From Azospirillum lipoferum (lineage in GTDB: Bacteria > Pseudomonadota > Alphaproteobacteria > Azospirillales > Azospirillaceae), in contig NZ_JALJXJ010000016.1 in assembly GCF_024170005.1 (NCBI RefSeq), positions 1 to 64,000 of the forward strand: a stretch of 64,000 nucleotides of DNA, given 5' to 3'. Position numbers and translations under genes: made by a program. Below the pieces are notes generated by a model that was given only the letters and a program-made list of their open reading frames with translations, was not told the DNA's origin and did no database searches. Shown here piece by piece: positions 50,981 to 60,421 of this stretch (the first letter of the stretch is position 1; every line of letters starts with the position of its first letter).

Positions 50981-51901
50981 ATGCGGTGGCAGGGGGGACG
51001 GGAAAGCGAGAATGTCGAGGACCGCCGCGGGCAGGGTGGCTTCGGGGGCGGAGGATTCGGGGGCGGCTTCGGCGGCAGGGGTGGCGGCATCCGCATCGGC
51101 CGGGGCGGGCTGGGCATCGGCGGAGCCATCGTTCTGCTGGTGGTGTCGATGGTGCTGGGAGTCGATCCCACGGTGCTGCTGGGCGGTGGCGAGCAGGCGG
51201 ACCAGAGTACGGGCCGCACCCGGATCGGCGAGGCCGCCCCGCGCAGTCAGGCCGACGACGAGTTGAAGCGCTTCGTCTCCGTCGTGCTGGCCGACACCGA
51301 GGACACCTGGCAGGGCCTGTTCCAGCAGATGGGGCGCCAGTACCAGGACCCGACGCTGGTGCTGTTCACCGGCACGGTGTCGTCGGGCTGCGGCCGGGCG
51401 CAGGCGGCGATGGGCCCCTTCTACTGCCCGATGGACCGCAAGCTCTACATCGATCTCGGCTTCTACCGCGAGCTGCGCGACCGCTTCCGGGCGCCCGGCG
51501 ACTTCGCCCAGGCCTATGTCATCGCCCATGAGGTCGGCCACCATGTGCAGAACCTGCTGGGCATCTCCGACAAGGTGCAGGCGGCCCAGCAGCGGGCGCG
51601 CGGCCAGGCCGAGGCCAACGCCCTGTCGGTGCGGCTGGAGCTGCAGGCCGACTGCTTCGCCGGCATCTGGGGCAACCACGCCAACCGCGACCGCCGGATG
51701 CTGGAGCCCGGCGACGTCGAGGAGGCGCTGACCGCCGCCAGTGCCATCGGCGACGACCGCCTGCAACGTCAGGCGCGCGGCACCGTCAGCCCCGACAGTT
51801 TCACCCACGGCAGCTCCGCCCAGCGCGTCCGCTGGTTCCGCACCGGCCTGGAAAGCGGCCGGCTGGAGGCCTGCGACACCTTCGGCACGGACCGGCCGTG
51901 A
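50981..51901 (+). CDS. YpfJ-family neutral zinc metallopeptidase
   Basis: 306 residues from ATG 50981 with GGAGGG 6 nt upstream. The family begins MRWQGGRESENVEDRRG, as here. A Gly-rich stretch (residues 15-45) precedes one membrane segment (AIVLLVVSMVLGVDP). The active-site motif HEVGHH spans residues 183-188, followed by LELQADCFAGIWGNHA, which supplies the third ligand region. The catalytic part probably faces the periplasm. Physiological substrates are unknown for the family. Confidence 0.92.
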   Translation: MRWQGGRESENVEDRRGQGGFGGGGFGGGFGGRGGGIRIGRGGLGIGGAIVLLVVSMVLGVDPTVLLGGGEQADQSTGRTRIGEAAPRSQADDELKRFVSVVLADTEDTWQGLFQQMGRQYQDPTLVLFTGTVSSGCGRAQAAMGPFYCPMDRKLYIDLGFYRELRDRFRAPGDFAQAYVIAHEVGHHVQNLLGISDKVQAAQQRARGQAEANALSVRLELQADCFAGIWGNHANRDRRMLEPGDVEEALTAASAIGDDRLQRQARGTVSPDSFTHGSSAQRVRWFRTGLESGRLEACDTFGTDRP

Positions 51902-51927
51902 GAAGGGCTTGATGGCTGGAAAGGGGC

Positions 51928-52794
51928 TTAACTCCCCACCCCGCGCATGAGCCGCAGATAGTCGAGCACGCGGGCGGTGCGCCAGTCGGGATCGGCCCAG
52001 CAGGCGGCCTCCCGGGCGCGGCGGCAGGCGGCGGCCGCTTCCAACCGGGGCTGGCCGGTCAGCGGGCGCAGGTCGGCGGGGATGGTGGCGAGGCAGGCGG
52101 CGGCGAGTTCCGCAGGCGGGGCGGGGCCGGTCTCCAGCCAGCGTTCGGCATCCCGGAAGCGGTCGCGGCACATCAGCGCGATCATGTAGTCGCAGGCCGA
52201 TTGCAGGCCGGGCGCCAGCCGGCCGGGACTGACCGACAGCAGCGGCAGCAGCGGGGCCAGCGTCGGCGCCAGATGGTTGGCGTAGAGCGTCGCCCCCCAG
52301 TAACGCTCCGCCGTCTGCCGGAAATGGCCGAGGTCGCGCACCGGCACCAGACCCGACTCCGCGATGGGCAGGATTTCCACCTTCGGCTTGGTCACCACCA
52401 CCGTGTCGTTCGACACGTCGACATAGAGCGCGCCGATCTGGAGCGCGTTCTGGAAATACTGCTCGCGCAGGACTCCCCAGACGCTTTGCAGCACCCCGCC
52501 CTCCTCGACGAAGGCGCGCAGCGCGCGCTCCACCGGACCGGCCGGCCGGGCCAGACGCTGCGACAGGCGGGCGAAGAGGTCGCGGGTGATCTCCTCGCAG
52601 CGGCCATAGGGGTAGGGCTTGCCGCCCGCCGGCGGCAGCCCGGCGAGCGCCCGGTCGCTCTCCCCGCGCAAGGCCATGAAATAGCTGTAGAGGGCTTCCC
52701 CATCGGCGCCCAGATGGTGGGCGGTCAGCGCCGACTGGCGGTCGTCCACCGGAGCGATCTGCTGGGGCAGGAGGGGCGGGGAGTGCGGCGTCAT
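51928..52794 (-). CDS. Conserved hypothetical protein
   Basis: 288 residues from ATG 52794. No signal peptide and no family I recognise. Charged helical stretches alternate with segments such as LQIGALYVDVSNDTVVVTKP and ILPIAESGLVPVRDLGHFRQ. It is divergent from the nucleotide-sugar dehydrogenase gene with 181 bp between starts, and convergent with the metalloprotease. Coding character is convincing by codon pattern, but function cannot be named. Confidence 0.7.
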   Translation of the reverse strand: MTPHSPPLLPQQIAPVDDRQSALTAHHLGADGEALYSYFMALRGESDRALAGLPPAGGKPYPYGRCEEITRDLFARLSQRLARPAGPVERALRAFVEEGGVLQSVWGVLREQYFQNALQIGALYVDVSNDTVVVTKPKVEILPIAESGLVPVRDLGHFRQTAERYWGATLYANHLAPTLAPLLPLLSVSPGRLAPGLQSACDYMIALMCRDRFRDAERWLETGPAPPAELAAACLATIPADLRPLTGQPRLEAAAACRRAREAACWADPDWRTARVLDYLRLMRGVGS

Positions 52795-52975
52795 GGCTGG
52801 CGGGATCCGGGGTTTCGCGGCAAATTGGCACCCTTCGCGGTCCGGGCGCCAGAGTTTCCGATCCCCGGCACCCATACGGAACAGGGGGTTGCGCAAAGCC
52901 GTGCCGCCCGTCACACATTCGGCAGCCGCCGAGGGATGGTTGTCCGGGCGGCCCAGTCCTTTCGAACGGAACGGC

Positions 52976-54343
52976 ATGATGAGCACAGCGGACACCGCAC
53001 CCGATCTCCAGGCGCCGGACATCCAGTCCCTGGAAAGCGCCTATCGCGGCCGCAGCGCGCGGGTGGCGGTGATCGGGCTCGGCTATGTCGGGCTGCCGCT
53101 GGCCCTGGCGCTGACCGGGGCGGGCTTCGCGGTCACCGGCTTCGACATCGACCCGGCCAAGGCGGCGGCGCTGAACGAGGGGCGTTCCTACATCCGGCAG
53201 ATCACCGGCGACCGCGTCGCCCGGGCGGTGGCGACCGGGCGGTTCCGGGCGACGACCGCGGCGGATGAATTCGCCGCCTGCGACGCCGTGATCGTCTGCG
53301 TCCCCACCCCGCTGTCGCCGCAGCGCGAGCCGGATCTGAGCTTCGTCGAGGCCTCCACCCGCCTGATCCGCGACCGGCTGCGGCCGGGTCAGCTGGTGGT
53401 GCTGGAATCGACCACTTGGCCCGGCACCACCGACGAGGTGATGCGGCCGATCCTGGAGGAGACCGGGCTGGCCAGCGGGCGCGACTTCTTCCTGGCCTAT
53501 TCGCCCGAGCGCGAGGATCCCGGCAACATCACCTTCACCACCAGCACCATCCCCAAGGTGGTCGGCGGCGACGACGAGGGCGCGCGGCGGCTGGCGGTGG
53601 CGCTCTACGAGCAGGTGGTACCGCAGGTGGTGCCGGTGTCCGGCACGCGGACGGCGGAGGCGACCAAGCTGACCGAGAACATCTTCCGCTCGGTCAACAT
53701 CGCCCTGGTGAACGAGCTGAAGATCGTCTTCGAGCCGATGGGCATCGACATATGGGAGGTGATCGAGGCGGCGAAGACCAAGCCCTTCGGCTTCATGCCC
53801 TTCTATCCCGGCCCCGGTCTGGGCGGCCACTGCATCCCGATCGACCCCTTCTATCTGACCTGGAAGGCGCGCGAGTACCAGATCTCCACCCGTTTCATCG
53901 AGCTGGCGGGAGAGGTCAACACGATGATGCCGCGCCATGTGGTCGACCGCCTCGCCCTGGCGCTCGACCGCCGGTCCGGGATCGGGCTCAGCCGCTCGCG
54001 CATCCTGCTGGTCGGCATGGCCTACAAGAAGAACGTCGACGACAGCCGGGAATCGCCGGGCCTGCGGCTGATGGAGATGCTGCTGGAACGCGGGGCGGCG
54101 GTCGAGTACCACGACCCCTTCATCCCCGTGCTGCCGGTCACCCGCGAGCATGCGGCGCTTGCCGGCCGGACCTCCATCGACTGGACGGCGGAGCGGCTTT
54201 CGGGGTTCGACGCGGCGGTGATCGTCACCGACCATGACGGCATCGACTATCAGGGCCTCGCCGCCCATTGCCCGCTGGTGGTCGACACCCGCAACGCCAT
54301 GCACGCCGTCGAGGGGTTTGCCGACCGCATCGTGAAGGCCTGA
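52976..54343 (+). CDS. Nucleotide-sugar dehydrogenase (UDP-N-acetylglucosamine/UDP-sugar 6-dehydrogenase family)
   Basis: 455 residues from ATG 52976 (ATG 52979 equally possible), with GGA upstream. It has the NAD-binding motif VAVIGLGYVGLPLALALTGA, followed by FSPERE-type segment LAYSPEREDPGNITFTTSTI and the catalytic region PFYPGPGLGGHCIPIDPFYL with its Cys. The EDPGN variant is typical of the WbpA-like UDP-GlcNAc dehydrogenases rather than UDP-glucose enzymes. It makes uronic acid precursors for polysaccharide. The C-terminal domain is complete (ILLVGMAYKKNVDDSRESPG). Confidence 0.88.
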   Translation: MMSTADTAPDLQAPDIQSLESAYRGRSARVAVIGLGYVGLPLALALTGAGFAVTGFDIDPAKAAALNEGRSYIRQITGDRVARAVATGRFRATTAADEFAACDAVIVCVPTPLSPQREPDLSFVEASTRLIRDRLRPGQLVVLESTTWPGTTDEVMRPILEETGLASGRDFFLAYSPEREDPGNITFTTSTIPKVVGGDDEGARRLAVALYEQVVPQVVPVSGTRTAEATKLTENIFRSVNIALVNELKIVFEPMGIDIWEVIEAAKTKPFGFMPFYPGPGLGGHCIPIDPFYLTWKAREYQISTRFIELAGEVNTMMPRHVVDRLALALDRRSGIGLSRSRILLVGMAYKKNVDDSRESPGLRLMEMLLERGAAVEYHDPFIPVLPVTREHAALAGRTSIDWTAERLSGFDAAVIVTDHDGIDYQGLAAHCPLVVDTRNAMHAVEGFADRIVKA

Positions 54344-54367
54344 GGCCGGGATGGGGCGGCCGGCAGC

Positions 54368-54551
54368 TGGAACGGCGTGGAACATGCCGGGCGCTACCGT
54401 TCCATCCGCCGGGCTGACGGCAAGAGCCAATGGAACAGGGTGAAACACGCTGGGCGGTGGCGTTCCATCCGCCGGGCGGGCAATGGGGTCGGCGATGGCG
54501 GCAGATGGAACGCTGTGAAACACGCCGGGCGCTGCCGTTCCATCGGTCGGG
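54368..54551. repeat. Three tandem TGGAAC-GTTCCA hairpin units
   Basis: Units start at 54368, 54431 and 54506. Each has TGGAAC, then GTGAAACACGCCGGGCG or a close variant, then CGTTCCATC; the ends can pair as TGGAAC/GTTCCA. Spacing is 63 and 75 bp. They lie in the 54344-54707 gap between the dehydrogenase and the convergent DUF2076 gene, where I see no gene. They resemble extragenic palindromic elements. Confidence 0.7.
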
Positions 54552-54707
54552 GAAATCCCCCTCTCCCACCCAGGGGCCGGCAATCCTGGAAAGGGGAGAG
54601 GGGTGGGCATGGCGTCGGCTCCGCAGCGGTGGGTCCGACGCCATTTTATAGGAATTTGTTCCCGAAAGGCGGCACTAAGTTCAACGGCGCGCCGCCCGGG
54701 GTCGGGA

Positions 54708-55397
54708 TCAGAGTTCCTCTTCGCCGCCAAAATCGCTGCCGAAATCACCCCAGCCGCTGCCCTCGACCGCCTGTTCGGCATGGTCGGTGGCGGCGGTGGC
54801 CGCGTCGGTGGCAGCGGTGGCGGCCTCGCTGGCCATCGCCTCCCCGCCGGAGAACATGCTGGACAGCGCGCTGCCGATCAGCATGCCGCCGGCCACGCCG
54901 GCCGCCGTCTGCATGGCGCCGGCCATGAAGCCGCCGCCGGCCCGCGGCTGCTGGGCATAGGCGGCGACACGCGGGTCGCCATAGGCGGGGGCATTGGCAG
55001 CGGCCGGCGGGCGGCCCCAGGGCGAGCCGGCCGGCATGGCGGCAGCCGGAGCGGCAGCGGACGGGGGAGCCGCCGGATATGCGGGCTGCGGAGCGGGACG
55101 GCTGCCGCCGCCGAACAGGCTGCCGAACAGACCGCCGCCGCCGGACTGGGCCGGAGCCGCAGCGGCGGGGCGCTCGCGCAGCTGGCGCTCCAGCTCTTCG
55201 TTGCGGCCCTGGGAGGCGGCGAGCGCCTGCTCCATCATCACGATGGCCTGGGCCATCAGGTAGGCGGCGGCAGGCTGGCGGGCGATCCGCTCGCGGATCA
55301 GCGCCTCGGCCTCGGGATCGCGCGGGCCGGATTGCGCCTCGGCCTGATGCAGCTTGGCGAACAGGTCGTCGATGATCTGGCGTTCGGTCTGGTCCAT
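54708..55397 (-). CDS. DUF2076 domain protein
   Basis: 229 residues from ATG 55397 (MDQTERQIIDDLFAKLHQAE), the typical family start. A helical N-terminal domain (to about residue 80) has DPEAEALIRERIARQPAAAY and LMAQAIVMMEQAL. A long Pro/Ala/Gly linker follows, then GGGFMAGAMQTAAGVAGGML, a Gly-zipper-like hydrophobic stretch, and an acidic C-terminal end. The family is periplasmic or membrane-associated and of unknown function. ATG 55415 is an alternative start. Confidence 0.85.
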   Translation of the reverse strand: MDQTERQIIDDLFAKLHQAEAQSGPRDPEAEALIRERIARQPAAAYLMAQAIVMMEQALAASQGRNEELERQLRERPAAAAPAQSGGGGLFGSLFGGGSRPAPQPAYPAAPPSAAAPAAAMPAGSPWGRPPAAANAPAYGDPRVAAYAQQPRAGGGFMAGAMQTAAGVAGGMLIGSALSSMFSGGEAMASEAATAATDAATAATDHAEQAVEGSGWGDFGSDFGGEEEL

Positions 55398-55887
55398 GGC
55401 GATGCTCGTTCTCATGAAAGGGTTGCGGAAAGCGACCCGCTGCCGGGGCCGATATCCCGAAGGGACGCAAGGCTGCGGCCGCGCGCCGGAAGGGGGGACA
55501 CGCGCCGGGGCGGCGTCGGAAGCGGGAGGGGGCGGGCTGCCCGGGCGAGGATTTGGAAAGACGGTCGGGGAAGAGGACATCGGTCCCTCCAAGTGCGGTC
55601 ACGCCCGTCGGCGCAAAAGCAGGTGAAGAGATCCGACATCGCGACCACGTCTAAGTCGCCAGAGGGGCCCGGATCCAGGTGATGAGCACGTGGCCCCGTC
55701 CCGCTTTCCTGTCAAGACGGCACCCGCACAATTTGCGCCCCGAACGCGCCGGGCGATTGGGACGGCGTGCTGCGGGAGTTGGTCGAGGCGCTGCGGGAGA
55801 ACTGAGAGGGCCGGCCGAAGGAGGCTTGCCTTTCGTTTTCAAAAGAACATATTGCGAACATTGGCACGGGAAAGGGAAGTCCCCACG

Positions 55888-57099
55888 GTGGATGAGGCGC
55901 TGCTCGACAAGCTCGAAACTCTGGCGGACGCGGCGAAATACGACGCCTCCTGCGCATCGTCGGGGGCGAAGCGGCGGACCGGTGGCCCGGACGGCATCGG
56001 ATCGACCACCGGGGCCGGCATCTGCCACGCCTATACACCGGACGGGCGCTGCGTCTCGCTGCTCAAGATCCTGCTGACCAACTACTGCCTGTTCGACTGC
56101 GCCTACTGCATCAACCGCCGCTCCTCCAACGTGCGCCGCGCGCGCTTCAGCGTGGAGGAGGTGGTGCGGCTGACGCTGGGCTTCTACAAGCGCAACTGCA
56201 TCGAGGGGCTGTTCCTGTCCTCCGGCATCATCCGCTCGCCCGATTACACCATGGAGCAGCTGATGCTGGTGGCGCGCACGCTACGGCGCGACCATGGCTT
56301 CGCCGGCTACATCCACCTGAAGACGATCCCGGAGGCCAGCCCCTGGCTGATCGAGCAGGCCGGGCTGTGGGCCGACCGGCTGTCGATCAATCTGGAACTG
56401 TCGTCCGACCGCAGTTTGAAGGCGTTCGCGCCGGAGAAGGACGGCACCTCGATCAAGGCGGTGATGGGGCAGGTCGGCGAGCGCATCCTGGAGGCCAAGG
56501 AGGAGAAGCGGCGCTTCTCCCCCGCCGGGCAGAGCACCCAGATGATCGTCGGTGCCGACGCCTCCACCGACCTGTCGGTGCTGGAGACCAGCGACACGCT
56601 CTATCGCCGCTATGGGCTGCGCCGGGTCTATTATTCCGCCTTCAGCCCGATCCCGGAAGCCAGCTCCGCCCTGCCGGTCAAGCCGCCGCCGTTGCAGCGC
56701 GAGAACCGGCTGTACCAGGCCGACTGGCTGCTGCGCTATTACGGCTTCACGGTGGAGGAGATCGCCGCCGGGGGCGAGGGCGGCATGCTGGATCTGGGCA
56801 TCGACCCCAAGCTGGCCTGGGCCCTGAAGAACCGCGAGCGCTTTCCGGTCGACGTGAACAGCGCCGACCGCGAGATGCTGCTGCGGGTGCCGGGGCTGGG
56901 AGCGCGGGCGGTCGACAGGATCGTCGAGGCGCGGCGCCACACCACCCTGCGGCTGGAGGATGTGGCACGGCTGTCCTCGGGGCTGAAGCGGGCGCGGGCC
57001 TTCCTGATCGCCGCCGACCACCATCCGGGCGGGCTGACCGACCGCGCCGACCTGCGGCAAAGGCTGGTGGCGCCGCCCAAGCAGCTCAGCCTGTTCTGA
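55888..57099 (+). CDS. Radical SAM protein linked to uracil-DNA glycosylase (putative DNA modification/repair)
   Basis: 403 residues from GTG 55888, with GGGAAG 8 nt upstream. The open frame continues upstream but without family-like sequence. The typical start region is LLDKLETLADAAKYDASCAS. The radical-SAM cluster CLFDCAYC has Cys67, Cys71 and Cys74. A C-terminal helix-hairpin-helix, DVNSADREMLLRVPGLGARA, suggests DNA contact. The family is nearly always next to a UdgX/DUF4130 gene, found here 1.9 kb downstream. Its reaction has not been established. Confidence 0.88.
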   Translation: MDEALLDKLETLADAAKYDASCASSGAKRRTGGPDGIGSTTGAGICHAYTPDGRCVSLLKILLTNYCLFDCAYCINRRSSNVRRARFSVEEVVRLTLGFYKRNCIEGLFLSSGIIRSPDYTMEQLMLVARTLRRDHGFAGYIHLKTIPEASPWLIEQAGLWADRLSINLELSSDRSLKAFAPEKDGTSIKAVMGQVGERILEAKEEKRRFSPAGQSTQMIVGADASTDLSVLETSDTLYRRYGLRRVYYSAFSPIPEASSALPVKPPPLQRENRLYQADWLLRYYGFTVEEIAAGGEGGMLDLGIDPKLAWALKNRERFPVDVNSADREMLLRVPGLGARAVDRIVEARRHTTLRLEDVARLSSGLKRARAFLIAADHHPGGLTDRADLRQRLVAPPKQLSLF

Positions 57100-57102
57100 G
57101 CC

Positions 57103-57290
57103 GTGAACACTCCATCGCCTAGAAGCGATGGCTTCTCGGTCAAGCTGGGCGGTGCTCCGCTGCCTTGGCGACCGAAGGTCGGTTCCGGCCCCATTCCCTG
57201 CGCCCGCCGCAGGATCAGCACGACCGCCGCGACATCGCGATCGATCACACAGCCACAGGGGCATCTGTGCAGACAATCGTTGAGCATCAG
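57103..57290 (-). pseudogene. TnpB (IS200/IS605 family) C-terminal fragment
   Basis: The minus strand reads LMLNDCLHRCPCGCVIDRDV, then LILRRAQGMGPEPTFGRQGS. CPCGCVIDRDV is the second half of the TnpB zinc finger and the adjoining RuvC-like Asp region. Nothing of the N-terminal part remains. A 7-bp hairpin, CCATCGC/GCGATGG (57112-57131), sits at the end, as at IS605-type right ends. It marks an old insertion in this gap. Confidence 0.65.
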
Positions 57291-57641
57291 CGCGGCGCAC
57301 CGTCACCGGCATCCAGGACCGCCTGCTGAAGGAGGTCCGTCACTGCTGCGATTGGGCGAGTGGTGGGTGGCACTCGGTCTGCGGGGCCTGCCTGGCCTGG
57401 GCGAGGCGGTGCTGGTGAGGCTGCTGGCGCTGGGGGTGGTGGATGCGCTAGGGTAGCAAATGCAAAAGGAGCACGAAGCAAGGAAGGTGCCGCTGTGTCG
57501 CAGCGGTGATGGCGTTGATTGGATTAGTCAATCGAGATATGAAATTCCATATCCACCAATGCACTGAAGGAGCTATTATAATGAAATAATATTACAATAT
57601 ATCCTTTTAGGGGAAACAGGGCGACACCATAGGAAAAATAA
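57291..57641. other. Gap between TnpB remnant and AT-rich gene
   Basis: The first 165 bp are GC-rich with no recognisable gene. Near 57455 composition changes sharply to AT-rich and stays so to the next start. A promoter for the AT-rich gene probably lies in 57500-57630. Confidence 0.4.
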
Positions 57642-58769
57642 ATGACTAGTATTTCTGTACCGGAAGCCGTTGAGATGGCTTTGAATTTTATTCGCTCGGG
57701 AAATCTGGGTGAAGCAAATAATTTGTGTGATCAAGTTCTAAAGGTGGCACCATCTTATCCTGGTGGCCACCTGTTGGCCTCTCTCCTGGCCATGACCAAG
57801 GAGGATTACGGCAAGAGCATTGAACATTCTGAAATATTCTTGTCGAATTCTTTTAAGGATTATGGGATTGACCGCAACATCTGTCGATATTTTGAGGATA
57901 ACGGCAAGGAAGACAGCGCGTTGAACGCAGCATGCATGGCGTTCGAACGCACATTCTCGCCGCACGTTAAAATGGCGTTCGGGTCAAAGAAAGACTTTAG
58001 TATCGCTGATATCATAAAAAATAACAGGAAAATTCTGCAAAGCATCCCGCGCTGGATTGAAGATGATGTCTATAATAATTCTGTTATGAATTATGGTCTT
58101 CCTCAATTTGCTCGCCCCAAAATCGATCTGAATGTCGGGTATTATCCGATTTACGCTGATTTGATTGTATATATGTCAAAATTTCTTGATAATTCAATCA
58201 GATATCTGGAGATCGGAGTTTCCGTCGGAAAAACTTTTTATCTTATGCTGGAGAATTTTAAGGAGTCGAAACTGACTGCTTTTGATATCGAAGATATTAA
58301 TCCGACACTATCCGCACGCATGAGCTTTGTAGAAGAGAAAAAATTCTCTAGAAATGAGAATTCTCTGCGAAAGGCAGATTTTTCTGAAAAGGAATTTAGG
58401 AAACATGATAAAAATAATATTGTAAACTATATAGCTGGAGATGTCTTGGATAGGTTTTCTTGGGAAAGGCTGCAAGGGAAAAAGTACAATTTGATCTTTT
58501 CTGATGCAATGCACACAGCAGAAGCTATTAATTTTGAGATGGATATGTTGATCGGTCTTGATCTGATCGATGATAGGGAATTTATAGTCGTATGGGACGA
58601 CTTGGAATCTCCCGCCATGACTGAAGCGTTCAAGCAAATTTCAGGCCGGCTGGCCGATACATACAATCTGCCAAGCTCTGCGATCTTTACAGTTGATTGC
58701 GGGGGCTGGCTGGGCCGTAACGAACACCTTCACAAAGTCGGTGTGGTCGTAAAGCCAAGGCGTCGCTGA
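57642..58769 (+). CDS. AT-rich TPR protein with SAM-methyltransferase-like domain
   Basis: 375 residues from ATG 57642 with AGGA 7 nt upstream. Residues 5-110 look like TPR helices (EAVEMALNFIRSGNLGEANN). From about 175 the sequence fits a class I methyltransferase of the Methyltransf_24 type: IRYLEIGVSVGKTFYLMLEN, LTAFDIEDINP, YNLIFSDAMHTAEAINFEMD, FIVVWDDLESP. Codon use and base composition are far more AT-rich than in any neighbour (many AAA, ATT, TAT), so recent transfer is likely. The architecture nonetheless matches the TPR-fused enzymes of the glycosylation island. The substrate is unknown. Confidence 0.75.
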   Translation: MTSISVPEAVEMALNFIRSGNLGEANNLCDQVLKVAPSYPGGHLLASLLAMTKEDYGKSIEHSEIFLSNSFKDYGIDRNICRYFEDNGKEDSALNAACMAFERTFSPHVKMAFGSKKDFSIADIIKNNRKILQSIPRWIEDDVYNNSVMNYGLPQFARPKIDLNVGYYPIYADLIVYMSKFLDNSIRYLEIGVSVGKTFYLMLENFKESKLTAFDIEDINPTLSARMSFVEEKKFSRNENSLRKADFSEKEFRKHDKNNIVNYIAGDVLDRFSWERLQGKKYNLIFSDAMHTAEAINFEMDMLIGLDLIDDREFIVVWDDLESPAMTEAFKQISGRLADTYNLPSSAIFTVDCGGWLGRNEHLHKVGVVVKPRRR

Positions 58770-58978
58770 AGCTCAGGACCAGTTCGGCAATCCCTGCTGA
58801 CAGGCTCGCTGGATCAGCAGGTTGCTATGGATTGAGGTGCTCTGACCGATATGCGTAGCTCCGCTGGTTCATGCGGAGAGCCTCTGATATGTTCATGACT
58901 TGTTCAATTTGGGTGGCGTTTCCCGTGCCCTGCCTTGCTTCTGCTTCCTGAAGGTGGAAGCCCCAGCCGGAAGGTCTG

Positions 58979-60412
58979 ATGCACAGGATCGAGCTGAAGG
59001 ATGGCGCCGACCTGGACGGCTTCCGCCGCGCCCTGCGTGGGCTGGTCGCGCTCGGCCTGGAGCCGGGTGAGGTGGATTGGAGTGGCGGGGCGGCGCCGTC
59101 GCTGTTCGGCGATGCCGCCCCCTTGCCGGCCGATGCGCCGCCGGTTTCCCTGCCCAGGGCGGTCGGGGACCTGATCGGCACCGTGGTCTGCCACCGCGAT
59201 CCGGAACGCTATGCCCTGCTGCACCGGCTGGTCTGGCGGGTGGTGCGGGGGGAGCGCGACATGCTCGACCACCATGCCGACCCGCTGGTCCATCGGCTGG
59301 CGCTGCTGGACAAGGCGGTGCGGCGCGACCTGCACAAGATGCACGCCTTCCTGCGCTTCAACGAGGTGCGCGACCCTGCCAACTCCGAAAGCGGGGGCGC
59401 CGAGCGCTATGTCGCATGGTTCGAGCCCGACCATTTCATCGTCGAGGCCACCGCCCCCTTCTTCGTCGAGCGGTTCGAAAGCCTGGTCTGGACGATCCTG
59501 ACGCCGGTGGGATCGCTGCACTGGGACCGGCGGTCGCTGACGATCGGGCCGGCGGCGGTGAAGCCGGAGCATCTCGACCGCGACGACCGCTTCGCCGAGG
59601 GCTGGCAACGCTATTACGAGAGCACCTTCAATCCCGCACGGGTGAACCCCACGGCGATGCGGGCGGAGATGCCGCGGAAATACTGGGCCAATTTGCCGGA
59701 GGCGGCGGCGATTCCCCGCATGATCCGCTCCGCGCCTGCGCGGGTGCAGGCGATGATCGAGGCGGAGGCCGCGGCCCCCCACCGCCGCAATCCCGACAAG
59801 GCCGTCGCCGCCATGGCCCGTCAGGAGCCGGCGACGCTGGCCGAGCTGAACCGCATCATCCTGGCGGCGGATCCCCTGGTGCCGGGAGCAAGGCAGGCGG
59901 TGCTGGGCGAGGGGCCGGAGGGGGCCGCCATCGCCATCGTCGGCGAGCAGCCCGGCGACCAGGAGGATGTGGAGGGCCGTCCCTTCGTCGGCCCGGCCGG
60001 GCAGCTGCTGACCCGCGCGCTGGAGGAGGCCGGGATCGAGCGTAGCACCGCCTACCTGACCAACGCGGTGAAGCATTTCAAGTTCGTCGCCCGCGGCAAG
60101 CGCCGCCTGCACCAGTCGCCGACCGCCGGCGAGGTGAAGCATTACCGCTGGTGGCTGATGAAGGAGCTGAGCTTCGTCCGCCCGCGTCTGGTGGTGACGC
60201 TGGGCGCCACCGCGGCGCTCGCGCTGACCGGGCGCAGCGTGCCGGTCCTGCGGGAGCGCGGGCCGACGGGGTTCGGCGATTGGGGGGGCTTCGTCACCGT
60301 CCACCCGTCCTACCTGCTGCGCCTGCCGGCCGGCGAGGGAGTGGAGCAGGCCTATCGCGACTTCGTCAGCGACCTGCGGTGGGCGCGGGGGATGGTGGAG
60401 AGTGCAGGCTGA
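58979..60412 (+). CDS. UdgX-type uracil-DNA glycosylase fused to DUF4130
   Basis: 477 residues from ATG 58979 with GGAAGG upstream. The N-terminal half (to about residue 270) is DUF4130 (HRLVWRVVRGERDMLDHHAD, DKAVRRDLHKMHAFLRF). The C-terminal half is a family 4-like uracil glycosylase: GEQPGDQED at residues 322-330 and the UdgX-specific KRRLHQSP with His378. In Mycobacterium smegmatis UdgX the equivalent His forms a covalent bond with the abasic site after uracil removal. VHPSYLLRLP is the leucine-loop region. It is probably the partner of the radical-SAM gene upstream. Confidence 0.92.
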   Translation: MHRIELKDGADLDGFRRALRGLVALGLEPGEVDWSGGAAPSLFGDAAPLPADAPPVSLPRAVGDLIGTVVCHRDPERYALLHRLVWRVVRGERDMLDHHADPLVHRLALLDKAVRRDLHKMHAFLRFNEVRDPANSESGGAERYVAWFEPDHFIVEATAPFFVERFESLVWTILTPVGSLHWDRRSLTIGPAAVKPEHLDRDDRFAEGWQRYYESTFNPARVNPTAMRAEMPRKYWANLPEAAAIPRMIRSAPARVQAMIEAEAAAPHRRNPDKAVAAMARQEPATLAELNRIILAADPLVPGARQAVLGEGPEGAAIAIVGEQPGDQEDVEGRPFVGPAGQLLTRALEEAGIERSTAYLTNAVKHFKFVARGKRRLHQSPTAGEVKHYRWWLMKELSFVRPRLVVTLGATAALALTGRSVPVLRERGPTGFGDWGGFVTVHPSYLLRLPAGEGVEQAYRDFVSDLRWARGMVESAG

Positions 60413-60421
60413 GCGCCCCCC

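Noticed and set aside
54368-54551. Possible CRISPR array from the three regular units
   Set aside because: Only three diverged units, with similar spacers and internal palindromes and no cas genes. They fit extragenic palindromic elements better.
50462-54781. Minus-strand open frame of 1439 codons
   Set aside because: It is a shadow of the metalloprotease and dehydrogenase genes on the other strand and crosses intergenic repeats. The composition is Pro/Arg/Gly-rich and not protein-like.
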